From assembly GCA_041393535.1 (NCBI GenBank), contig JAWKJY010000021.1, forward strand, positions 1-29,061: a stretch of DNA of 29,061 bases, read 5' to 3'. Made by a program: the position numbers and the translations under genes. A model generated the notes under the pieces. That model did no database searches, was not told the origin of the DNA, and worked only from the letters and a program-made list of their open reading frames with translations. This DNA is from JAWKJY01 sp041393535. GTDB taxonomy: Bacteria; Actinomycetota; Thermoleophilia; Gaiellales; Gaiellaceae. This document shows positions 1 through 7,194 of the stretch, one piece after another (position 1 is the stretch's first letter; each line of letters begins with the position of its first letter).

Positions 1-1090
1 CGAAGCGGTCGCGGCCGCCGCCCTTGGCGGCGTAGAGCGCGGCGTCCGCGCGGGCGACCCATGCCTCGGGGCCCTCGAGCGGGAGCGCCTCGGCGACGCC
101 GACGCTCGTCGTCACCTCGATCACGTGCGCGCCGCACTCGACCCGCAGGCCGCGCGTCGTCTCGACCAGGCGCGCGGCCAGTCGCTCGCCGTCCGAGGCG
201 TCCGCGTTGCGCAGCAGCACGGCGAACTCCTCGCCGCCGTAGCGGCCGACCAGGTCGTGCTTGCGCGGGAAGACGAGCGAGAGCGTGTCCGAGAAGCGTC
301 GCAGCACCTCGTCGCCGGCGGGATGGCCGTAGGTGTCGTTGACCCGCTTGAAGTGGTCGAGGTCGACGAGCAGGAGGCAGACGGGCTCGCGCATCAGCGT
401 CCGCAGCTCGGTCGCGCGCTTCAGCTCCCGGTCGATCGCGGCCCGGTTCGCGAGGCGCGTCAGGCCGTCGACATCGGCCTCGCGCTGCGCCTCGGCGAGC
501 TGCTCCTGCAGCGTGCCGACCCGCTCGCCGAGCTCGCTCGCGAGCGCCTGCTGGCGCGTCGCGCGCTGGGCGATCAGCTCGGCGAGCTCCGTGATCGTCG
601 TCAGCGCCGCCTCCTTCAGGGAGTCGGCCGCGCCGGAGGACGCCGCGCTGCGGAGGCGCTCGAGCGCCGCCGTCGCCCTGTCGTCGGCCACCGCGTCGTC
701 CTGGACGGCGCGGCTGACCCCCTCGATCACGGTCCAGACGACGTCCTGCAGGCTGTCGATCGTGCGGGAGAGGCCGCTCGCGCTCTCGCGGAGGTACTGG
801 ACGCCGAACTGGCGCATCGCGGGCCAGTCCCGGTGCGCCGGCAGCGGGTCGATCTCCTCCCGCCCCGGGACGGGTCCGAGGACGAGCGCATGCAGCGCCC
901 AGGCCTCGAAGCGCGCGACCGCCTCGTCCCGCTCCATGCCCTGCGGCAGCAGGCCCGACTCGGGGATCGCGCGCAGGATCGCCGCGAGCGTGTCGAGCCC
1001 GCCGCCGTCGAACGGGTCGACGCCGCGTGCGGGCCGCTCGTCCGCGGGCGCGGCGGCGGGCGCGTCGTTCTTGCTTCCGCGTCGGAGCAC
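1..1090 (-). CDS. Diguanylate cyclase (GGDEF domain), C-terminus cut by window edge
   Basis: Makes cyclic di-GMP from two GTP. Reading the minus strand from a GTG at 1090 gives 363 codons that run off the left edge. The last third is a GGDEF domain: an LTRLANR-like entry, a VDLDHFKRVND segment, and the active-site motif GGEEF at residues 285-289. An RxxD inhibitory I-site (RKHD) sits five residues before GGEEF, so product feedback is likely. The first ~180 residues are helical, not a recognised sensor domain, and contain no membrane segment; a coiled-coil-like stretch leads into GGDEF. The start is set by GGAGG about 10 nt upstream. It stands alone, divergent from the SRPBCC gene. Only the final residues of the domain are missing. 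Confidence 0.93.
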   Translation of the reverse strand, partial: MLRRGSKNDAPAAAPADERPARGVDPFDGGGLDTLAAILRAIPESGLLPQGMERDEAVARFEAWALHALVLGPVPGREEIDPLPAHRDWPAMRQFGVQYLRESASGLSRTIDSLQDVVWTVIEGVSRAVQDDAVADDRATAALERLRSAASSGAADSLKEAALTTITELAELIAQRATRQQALASELGERVGTLQEQLAEAQREADVDGLTRLANRAAIDRELKRATELRTLMREPVCLLLVDLDHFKRVNDTYGHPAGDEVLRRFSDTLSLVFPRKHDLVGRYGGEEFAVLLRNADASDGERLAARLVETTRGLRVECGAHVIEVTTSVGVAEALPLEGPEAWVARADAALYAAKGGGRDRF

Positions 1091-1187
1091 GGTGGGGCAG
1101 CCTCCAGTCCTCGGGGTTGCGCTCCGATGATCGGTCGCGGCGGCCGGCGGCTTGAGCGGGAACCGGTCGCGAGGCGCGCCGGGCCGC

Positions 1188-1193
1188 TAGCGT
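1188..1193 (+). promoter_or_regulatory. Possible -10 element for the SRPBCC gene
   Basis: TAGCGT fits a TANNNT -10 hexamer and lies about 30 nt before the ATG at 1223, which would give a short leader containing the GGGGAGG ribosome site. No clear -35 is visible. Confidence 0.35.
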
Positions 1194-1222
1194 GCGCGGG
1201 GCACACGGCCGGGGAGGATGGG

Positions 1223-1675
1223 ATGCGCATCACGAGGAGCGTGAGGATCGCCGCGCCGCCGGAGGTCGTCTTCGACGTGGTCGCCGACCCGGAGCGGCAG
1301 CTCGAGTGGCAGCGCGGGCTGGTCGCGACGGAGTTCGAGCTCCCGTACGACCCCGCCGCGCCGGAGGGGGCCGCCTTCGTCAAGCGGATCAAGGAGGGCC
1401 CGAAGGTCGTGGAGTACCGCGGGAGGGTCGAGGCCCACGCTCGCCCGACCCGCTACGCGACGAGCATCGGGAGCGTGAACTTCACGTACCGCAACGAGTA
1501 CACGATCGCGCCGGACGGCGACGGCGCACGGCTCGAGTACCTCGGCGTCTCCGACGCCGCGACGCAGAAGGCCGGCCTCGCCGCGCGCGTGTTCGGGTGG
1601 CTGACCCGGCGGATCGTCGACCGCCAGCTCGCCCGTGTGCGCGAGCTGGCCGAGCGCGCCGCGCGCGGCGGCTAG
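1223..1675 (+). CDS. SRPBCC family protein (polyketide cyclase/dehydrase-like)
   Basis: A 150-residue protein with the helix-grip pattern of the SRPBCC/START-like superfamily. It opens with MRITRSVRIAAPPEVVFDVV and a D-P-E-R-Q-L-E-W-Q segment, then alternating strands (FVKRIKEG, YRGRVEAH, YRNEYTIAP) and a long C-terminal amphipathic helix. Such proteins bind lipids or other hydrophobic ligands in a central cavity; the ligand cannot be told from sequence. The ATG at 1223 was chosen because a strong GGGGAGG precedes it and the family signature starts right there, although the frame is open far upstream. It converges with the PLP enzyme gene 32 bp downstream. Confidence 0.85.
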   Translation: MRITRSVRIAAPPEVVFDVVADPERQLEWQRGLVATEFELPYDPAAPEGAAFVKRIKEGPKVVEYRGRVEAHARPTRYATSIGSVNFTYRNEYTIAPDGDGARLEYLGVSDAATQKAGLAARVFGWLTRRIVDRQLARVRELAERAARGG

Positions 1676-1707
1676 GAGCCGCTCCCGGAGGACGCCCGGG
1701 GCGGGGC

Positions 1708-2622
1708 CTAGTCGGGGAACGACTCCGGCACGTCGCAGGCCCGGGCGAGCAGGTCGTCGTCGATGTTGCGGCCGGTGACGACGAGCACGACCGGGCCGTC
1801 CACGTCGAGCTGGTCGAGCGCGGCCAGCGTCGCGGCGCCGGAGCCCTCGACGCGCAGCCCGGCGCGGGCGTAGGCGCCGACGGCCTGCGCGATCGCGCGC
1901 TCCGAGACGAGCAGGAAGCGGGACGCGGCCGTCGCGAGCTCCTCGACGGCGAGCGGGATCGCGACCCGGACGGCGAGGCCGTCCGCGAACGTGTCGGAGC
2001 GGTCGGACTCGACGACGCGGCCGGCCGCGTGCGAGAGCGCCATCACGGGAGCCTCCTTCGCCGCGACGCCGACCCGCTCCGCGCTCGGGGCGAGCCGGCG
2101 GAGCGCGCCGCCGACGCCCGCGAGCAGGGCGCCGTTCCCGACGGGGACGAGCACCGCCGCCGGCGGCCGGCCGAGCTGCGCGACCAGCTCCCGGGCGATC
2201 GCCGCGTAGCCCGCGAACTGCGTCGGCTCCGCGCCGTCCTCGAAGAACACCGCGCCGCTCGCCGCCGCGTGCGCCCGGGCGAGGTCCTTCGCCTCGTCGA
2301 GGTCGCGACCGACCTCGCGCACCTCGGCCCCGAGCCCCTCGACGATCGCGAGCTTCGCCCGGCTCGCGCCCACCGGGGCGAAGACGGTCGCGCGCAGCCC
2401 GGCCCGCGCGGCCGCCCAGGCGGTCGCGGCGCCGTGGTTCCCCGTCGAGGCGGTGACGACCTCGCGTGCGCCGCGGGCCCGGAACGCGTCCAGGGTGGGG
2501 ACGGCGCCGCGCCACTTGAACGCGCCGAGCTCGTGGACGTCCTCGCGCTTGAGCCAGACGTCGGCGCGCGCGGCGAGCGCTGGCGGGGCCGGCTCGAGCG
2601 GCGTGGCGGGCGCGTCGGGCAC
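1708..2622 (-). CDS. PLP-dependent threonine/serine dehydratase-like enzyme (fold type II)
   Basis: 304 residues, a little short for catabolic threonine ammonia-lyases, with no regulatory ACT domain. The PLP-lysine motif is LGAFKWRGA with K36 as the likely Schiff-base lysine. The cofactor-binding loop is STGNHGAA, the phosphate loop is VPVGNGALLAG, and a late VTGRN segment closes the active site. The family deaminates Ser/Thr to 2-oxoacids and ammonia or racemises them; the exact substrate is not visible. Translation starts at GTG 2622, which has no Shine-Dalgarno but has TACGCT exactly 6 nt upstream, suggesting a leaderless mRNA. It is divergent from the M20 amidohydrolase gene; a shared amino-acid or nitrogen salvage role is possible but inferred. 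Confidence 0.88.
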   Translation of the reverse strand: MPDAPATPLEPAPPALAARADVWLKREDVHELGAFKWRGAVPTLDAFRARGAREVVTASTGNHGAATAWAAARAGLRATVFAPVGASRAKLAIVEGLGAEVREVGRDLDEAKDLARAHAAASGAVFFEDGAEPTQFAGYAAIARELVAQLGRPPAAVLVPVGNGALLAGVGGALRRLAPSAERVGVAAKEAPVMALSHAAGRVVESDRSDTFADGLAVRVAIPLAVEELATAASRFLLVSERAIAQAVGAYARAGLRVEGSGAATLAALDQLDVDGPVVLVVTGRNIDDDLLARACDVPESFPD

Positions 2623-2628
2623 GACCGG

Positions 2629-2675
2629 AGCGTACGCGAGCCCTGCCGCCGCCGGACGGCCGGATCGGCGAGAAT
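2629..2675. promoter_or_regulatory. Divergent leaderless promoters between the PLP enzyme and amidohydrolase genes
   Basis: Minus-strand TACGCT (2634-2629) lies 6 nt before GTG 2622. Plus-strand GAGAAT (2670-2675) lies 6 nt before ATG 2682. Neither gene has a convincing ribosome binding site, so both mRNAs probably start at or next to the start codon. Confidence 0.5.
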
Positions 2676-2681
2676 CTCCGC

Positions 2682-3926
2682 ATGCCGAACCCGCGCGTCG
2701 ACGCGCAGCGCCTCTGGGACGACCTGATGACGCTCGCGGACATCCTCGACGAGGGCGCGCCGCCCCACACGCGGCTCGCGTTCGGCCCGGCCTACGCGCG
2801 GGCCCGGGACTGGCTCACGGGCCGGTTCGAGGACGCCGGGCTCGCCGTCCGCCGGGACGCGGCCGGCAGCCTGATCGGCGCACGGCCGGGGCGCCGCGAC
2901 CTGCCGCCCCTCGCGGTCGGCTCGCACGTCGACACCGTCGACGGCGGCGGGCGCTTCGACGGGCCGCTCGGCGTGCTCGCGGCGCTCGAGCTGGCGCGCT
3001 CGCTCGCGGACGCCGGCGAGACGCTGGAGCACCCGCTCGAGATCGTCGACTTCACGGCCGAGGAGCCCAACCCGTACGGCTCCTCCTGCGTCGGCTCGCG
3101 CGCCTGGGCAGGCACGCTCGACACGCGCCTGCTCGCGCTCGAGAACGCCGACGGCGAGCCGCTCGCCACGGCGCTCGTGCGCGCCGGGGGCGATCCCGGC
3201 CGCGTCCACGAGGCGCATCGCCCCGCGGGGGTCCTCGCCGCCTACGTCGAGCTGCACATCGAGCAGGGCCCGATCCTCGAGCGGGACGGCCTCGACGCCG
3301 GGGTCGTCACGGGGATCGTCGCGATCCGACGCCTCCTGATCTCGCTCGCGGGCAAGGCGTCCCACTCGGGGACGACGCCGATCGACGTGCGCCGCGACGC
3401 CCTGCCCGCGGCGGCGGAGGTCGTGCTCGCGACGGAGCGCGAGTCGCGCGCCGCGCCCGGGGAGCTGCTCGCGACGGTCGGCTGGCTGCGCGTCGAGCCG
3501 AACGCGCCGAACATCGTGCCCGGCCGCGTCGAGCTCGTCGTCGAGGCGCGCTCGCTCGACCCGGCGCGTCGGGACGCGGCGCTGGACGCGATCGCCGCCA
3601 CGGCGCGGGCGGCCGGAGAGGCGCGTCGCCTCGACGTCGACGTGCGCCACCTGTCGGAGGTCCCGGCCGTCGTCTGCGACCCGCGGATCGTCGCCGCGCT
3701 CGAGGCCGGCTGCGCCGAGGTCGGCGCGACCAGCCGCCGGCTGACGAGCGGCGCGGGCCACGACGCGTCGCAGGTCTCCCACGTCGCCCCGGTCGGGATG
3801 CTGTTCGCGCCCTCGCGCGACGGGCTGAGCCATCACGCGGACGAGTGGACGTCGCCGGAGCAGTGCGCGCTCGCGGCCGACGCGCTGCTCGCGGGAGTCC
3901 GCGCGCTCGACCGCGCGCTCGCCTGA
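2682..3926 (+). CDS. M20-family amidohydrolase (allantoate amidohydrolase / N-carbamoyl-L-amino acid hydrolase type)
   Basis: Zinc- or manganese-dependent amidase of 414 residues, the usual length. Metal-site motifs are in order: GSHVDTV (H82) with GGRFDG (D93), then TAEEPN (E127/E128), then ELHIEQGP (H192), and a C-terminal GLSHHADEW. GKASHSGTTP (about 224-233) belongs to the dimerisation/lid domain, and GAGHDASQ is typical of the allantoate/carbamoyl subgroup rather than of peptidases. Substrates in the family are allantoate, ureidoglycolate or N-carbamoyl amino acids; no purine-degradation neighbour helps decide. Start ATG 2682 is preceded by a -10-like GAGAAT and no ribosome site. The stop lies 7 bp from the convergent egtD. 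Confidence 0.9.
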   Translation: MPNPRVDAQRLWDDLMTLADILDEGAPPHTRLAFGPAYARARDWLTGRFEDAGLAVRRDAAGSLIGARPGRRDLPPLAVGSHVDTVDGGGRFDGPLGVLAALELARSLADAGETLEHPLEIVDFTAEEPNPYGSSCVGSRAWAGTLDTRLLALENADGEPLATALVRAGGDPGRVHEAHRPAGVLAAYVELHIEQGPILERDGLDAGVVTGIVAIRRLLISLAGKASHSGTTPIDVRRDALPAAAEVVLATERESRAAPGELLATVGWLRVEPNAPNIVPGRVELVVEARSLDPARRDAALDAIAATARAAGEARRLDVDVRHLSEVPAVVCDPRIVAALEAGCAEVGATSRRLTSGAGHDASQVSHVAPVGMLFAPSRDGLSHHADEWTSPEQCALAADALLAGVRALDRALA

Positions 3927-3933
3927 CCCGTCG

Positions 3934-4914
3934 CTACGCGCGGGTGGCGAGCCAGAGCGCGAAGTCGCCCTGCGCGTCCGTCCACCAGCGGTCGAGCTCG
4001 AGCCCTGCGGCGGCGAGCTCCGCCTCCACGCCCTCCCGTCGGAACTTCGCGCTGATCTCCGTGCGCAGCTCCTCGCCGGCCGCGAAGACGGCCGTCAGGC
4101 CGAGCGCGCGAACGCGGACGACCTGGTCCGCGCGCGACCGCAGCCGCATCTCGATCCACTCCTCGTCCTGGTCGAAGCGCGCCACGTGCTCGAAGCCATC
4201 CAGGTCGAAGTCCGCGTCGAGCTCGCGGTTCAGCATCGCGAGCAGGTTCAGGTTGAAGCGGGCCGTCACGCCCGCCGCGTCGTCGTAGGCGGCCTCGAGC
4301 CGCGAGACGTCCTTGACCAGGTCGGTACCGACGAGGATCGCGTCGCCGGGGGCGAGCCCGGCCGCGAGCGTGGTGAGGAACGCGCGCCGCTCCACGGGGA
4401 AGAGGTTCCCGATCGTGCCGCCGAGGAAGGCGATCAGCCGCCGGCCGCCCGTCGGCACGAGGTCGAGCTGGCTCGTGAAGTCGCCGACGACGCCGTGCAC
4501 CTCGAGCCCGGGGTAGCGCTCGGCCGTCCGCTCTGCGAGGTCGCGGACGACGAGCTCGGCCACGTCGAAGGGCGCGTAGCGGGCGAGCGTCCCCGCCCGC
4601 GCCAGGCCGTCGAGCAGGACGAGCGTCTTCTCGCCCGACCCGGAGCCGAGCTCGACGAGCGTGTCGGCGCGCGTCACCTCGGCGATCTCGCCGGCGCGCC
4701 GCTCGAGGATCTCCCGCTCGCGCCGCGTCGGGTAGTACTCGGGCAGCCGCGTGATCTCGTCGAAGAGCGCGCAGCCCGCGTCGTCGTAGAGCCACTTCGG
4801 CGAGAGCTCCTTCGGGGAGAGCGCCAGCCCGTGCGCGACCTCGTCCCGCAGCAGCCGCTGCAGGTCGCCCGGGTGGAGGTGGACGTCGATCGAGACCGTC
4901 GAGAGCTGCTGCAT
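3934..4914 (-). CDS. egtD: L-histidine N-alpha-methyltransferase EgtD
   Basis: Trimethylates histidine to hercynine using SAM, the first committed step of ergothioneine biosynthesis. The 326 residues match the family length. Diagnostic features: KWLYDDAGCALFDEIT and LPEYYPTRRE (about 40-65), the SAM loop VELGSGSGEKT (87-97), FLGGTIGNLFP with N170 for the histidine pocket, a conserved Tyr near 210 in the EAAYDDAAGVTARF segment, and EMRL near 255-258. The ATG at 4914 follows AAAGGA at good spacing. It lies 19 bp after egtB on the same strand, clearly one operon. A cytosolic enzyme. EgtA, EgtC and EgtE are not in this window. Confidence 0.96.
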   Translation of the reverse strand: MQQLSTVSIDVHLHPGDLQRLLRDEVAHGLALSPKELSPKWLYDDAGCALFDEITRLPEYYPTRREREILERRAGEIAEVTRADTLVELGSGSGEKTLVLLDGLARAGTLARYAPFDVAELVVRDLAERTAERYPGLEVHGVVGDFTSQLDLVPTGGRRLIAFLGGTIGNLFPVERRAFLTTLAAGLAPGDAILVGTDLVKDVSRLEAAYDDAAGVTARFNLNLLAMLNRELDADFDLDGFEHVARFDQDEEWIEMRLRSRADQVVRVRALGLTAVFAAGEELRTEISAKFRREGVEAELAAAGLELDRWWTDAQGDFALWLATRA

Positions 4915-4933
4915 CCGCCGTCCTTTCTCCTGG

Positions 4934-6256
4934 CTACGCGTCGCGTGCGCAGCGGAAGCCGGCGAACAGCTGGCGCCGGATCGGGTGGTCCCAGTTGCGG
5001 AAGGTCGCGCGCGCGACCGCGGGATGCGTGGCCCACGAGCCGCCCCGCAGCACCTTGTAGCCGTCGCCGAAGAAGGCCTCCGAGTACTCGCGGTACGGGA
5101 AGGCGGCGAAGCCCGGGTACGGGCCGAAGTCGCTCGACGTCCACTCCCAGACGTCGCCGACGAGCTGGTGGACGCCGCACGCGCTCGCGCCGTCGGGGAA
5201 GGCGCCCGCCGGGGCCGGCTGCCACTGCCGCCGGCCGAGGTTCGCCACGCCCGCGCCGGCGTCGTCCCCCCACGGGAAACGTCGCTTGCGGCCCGTGGCG
5301 GCGTCCCAGGTCGCGGCCTTCTCCCACTCGGGCTCCGTCGGCAGGCGCTTCCCCGCCCACCGGGCGAACGCGTCCGCCTCGTACCACGAGACGTGCTGGA
5401 CGGGCTCGTCGGCCGGGACGGGCTCGACGCGCCCGAACCGCGTCCTCGTCCAGCCGCCGGCGCCGTCCGGCGACCAGGAGAGCGGCGCGCGCAGCGCCTC
5501 GGCCCGGACGAGCGCCCAGCCCGCCGGGTGCCAGTGCCGCTCGTCGTCGTAGCCGCCGTCGGCGACGAACGCGGCGAAGGCGGCGTTCGTGACGAGCGTG
5601 CGGTCGAGCAGGAACGGCGGCAGCTCGACCTCGTGCGCGTCGCGCTCGTTGTCGTAGGCCCAGGGCTCGTCGGGCGCGCCGAGCAGGAACGACCCGCCGT
5701 CGACGAGCACCTCGCCGGCCGGCACGTTCTCGCGGGCCGGGGCCGGCGGCGGCGTCTCGAGCGGGAGCCCGGACAGCTGGAGCGTCTGGCAGATCGTCTC
5801 CTGGTGCTGGTGCTCGTGCTGGAGCACGAGGCCGTACGCGAAGCCGTCGGCGAGCAGGGGATCGTCGTCGTCGAGCGGGATGCCCGCGAGCACCTCCAGC
5901 GCCTCTCGGCGCACCTCCGCGAGGTAGGAGAGCGCGACGTCCGGCGCGAGCAGCGGCAGGTCGGGCCGCTCCGCGCGGCCGTGCCGGAAGGCGTCGTAGA
6001 CGTCGTCGAAGCCGTCGTCGGTCGCGTCGCGGCCCGCCAGCCGGCGCAGCAGCCAGGTCTCCTCGTACCAGCCGACGTGCGCGACGTCCCAGACGATCGG
6101 CGACATCAACGGCGAGTGCTGCGCGGTGAGCGCGCCCTGGTCGAGCGGCGCGATCAGGTCGAGCGTCTCGGCGCGCGCCCGTGCGAGCGCGGCGGCGATC
6201 TCCTGCCGCAGGCCGTCGGTCGCGGCCGTGCCCGTGCTGGCCCTCCGAGCCTCCAC
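4934..6256 (-). CDS. egtB: Ergothioneine biosynthesis sulfoxide synthase EgtB (hercynine oxygenase)
   Basis: Non-heme iron enzyme that joins a cysteine-type thiol (gamma-glutamylcysteine or cysteine) to hercynine with O2. The 440 residues start with a DinB-like domain carrying the iron ligands: H60 in DVAHVGWYEE and the H147/H151 pair in QHEHQHQE. The C-terminal FGE-sulfatase domain (about 205-440) holds FLLGAPDEPWAYDNE, HVSWYEADAFARWAGKRLPT, GDVWEWTSS and YKVLRGGSWA. The GTG at 6256 was chosen because GGGGAGGAGG precedes it, although the frame stays open 45 codons further upstream with arginine-rich non-conserved sequence. First gene of egtB-egtD. Which thiol donor it uses cannot be decided here, and no egtA or egtC is seen. 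Confidence 0.95.
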   Translation of the reverse strand: MEARRASTGTAATDGLRQEIAAALARARAETLDLIAPLDQGALTAQHSPLMSPIVWDVAHVGWYEETWLLRRLAGRDATDDGFDDVYDAFRHGRAERPDLPLLAPDVALSYLAEVRREALEVLAGIPLDDDDPLLADGFAYGLVLQHEHQHQETICQTLQLSGLPLETPPPAPARENVPAGEVLVDGGSFLLGAPDEPWAYDNERDAHEVELPPFLLDRTLVTNAAFAAFVADGGYDDERHWHPAGWALVRAEALRAPLSWSPDGAGGWTRTRFGRVEPVPADEPVQHVSWYEADAFARWAGKRLPTEPEWEKAATWDAATGRKRRFPWGDDAGAGVANLGRRQWQPAPAGAFPDGASACGVHQLVGDVWEWTSSDFGPYPGFAAFPYREYSEAFFGDGYKVLRGGSWATHPAVARATFRNWDHPIRRQLFAGFRCARDA

Positions 6257-6369
6257 TCGCCTCCTCCCCGTCGCGTCGGCAGCACTAGTCTCGCGGACCG
6301 GGGGGCAGCTGCGCCGGGGCCGGTCCCTCCGCGGATCCTTACCCCTTCTCGTCCGCCCGCGAACGCGAA

Positions 6370-6406
6370 GGGGCCGCCGCGCTGCCTGCAACGGCGCGGC
6401 GGCCCC
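6370..6406 (-). terminator. GC-rich hairpin downstream of sodA
   Basis: A perfect 13-bp stem (6370-6382 with 6394-6406) around an 11-nt loop, 12 nt beyond the sodA stop. There is no long T run after it on the minus strand, only CTTCGCGTTC. It separates sodA from egtB-egtD. Confidence 0.7.
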
Positions 6407-6418
6407 GGGGCGGCCGTC

Positions 6419-7021
6419 CTACGCCGCGTCGAAGCGGCGGGCGACCTCGTCCCAGTTCACGACGTTCCAGAAGGCCGCGACGTAGTCGGCCCGGCGGTTC
6501 TGGTAGTTGAGGTAGTACGCGTGCTCCCAGACGTCGAGCCCGAGGAGCGGCGTCTTGCCCTCCATCAGGGGCGAGTCCTGGTTCGGGGTCGAGGTGATCG
6601 CGACGCCCGAGCCGTCCTTGACGAGCCAGGCCCAGCCGGAGCCGAAGCGGCCCATCGCGGCGGCCGCGAACTGCTCCTTGAACGCGTCGAGGCTGCCGAA
6701 CGCCGCGTCGATCGCGCTCGCCAGCGCGCCCGAGGGAGCGCCGCCGCCGCTCGGTCCGATCACCGTCCAGAAGAGCGAGTGGTTCGCGTGCCCGCCGGCG
6801 TTGTTGCGGACGGCCGTGCGCTTGTCCTCGGGGAGCTTGTCGAGGCTCCTGACGACGTCCTCGACCGGGGCGTTCTCCCACTCGGTCCCGGCGAGCGCCT
6901 TGTTCGCGTTGTCGACGTACGCCTGGTGGTGCTTGCCGTGGTGGATCTCCATCGTCCGCGCGTCGATGTGGGGCTCGAGCGCGTCGTGGGCGTAGGGGAG
7001 CGCCGGAAGCTCGAACGGCAC
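6419..7021 (-). CDS. sodA: Superoxide dismutase, Mn/Fe family (Mn-like)
   Basis: Converts superoxide to O2 and H2O2. 200 residues, standard length, cytosolic with no signal peptide. Metal ligands are H27 in MEIHHGKHH, H81 in GGHANHSLFW, D163 and H167 in DVWEHAYYLNYQNRR. The GG before HANH and the NQDSPLM segment are typical of manganese-preferring rather than iron-preferring members; actual metal use is not proven. Starts at GTG 7021 with GGAAGGAGG about 5 nt before it. It is transcribed in the same direction as egtB-egtD but separated by a hairpin, so probably its own unit. Together they form an oxidative-stress block. Confidence 0.95.
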   Translation of the reverse strand: MPFELPALPYAHDALEPHIDARTMEIHHGKHHQAYVDNANKALAGTEWENAPVEDVVRSLDKLPEDKRTAVRNNAGGHANHSLFWTVIGPSGGGAPSGALASAIDAAFGSLDAFKEQFAAAAMGRFGSGWAWLVKDGSGVAITSTPNQDSPLMEGKTPLLGLDVWEHAYYLNYQNRRADYVAAFWNVVNWDEVARRFDAA

Positions 7022-7057
7022 TGGTCCTCCTTCCCAGGGGTGGGCTGAACGAGGCCG

Positions 7058-7063
7058 AGCATA
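7058..7063 (-). promoter_or_regulatory. -10 element of sodA
   Basis: On the minus strand TATGCT lies 36 nt before the GTG at 7021, which gives a leader of about 30 nt containing the GGAAGGAGG ribosome site. A -35 is not obvious. Confidence 0.5.
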
Positions 7064-7194
7064 GCCCAGCGCCGCTGCCGCGCCGTCCCGTCCCGCCCCG
7101 GACGCGGCACCCCGGAGGAGGCACCGGGTTCGGGGGAGGGCCTGCCCCCCGGCGGGGGATCGGCCGGCGCGCTGGACGCGCCGTTGTCAGCTGC

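Noticed and set aside
7170..7188. Hairpin CGGCGCG-CTGGA-CGCGCCG just before the PAS-GGDEF-EAL start, as a possible riboswitch or terminator
   Set aside because: A 7-bp GC stem alone is common in this base composition. There is no conserved riboswitch core, T run or promoter context to support a function.
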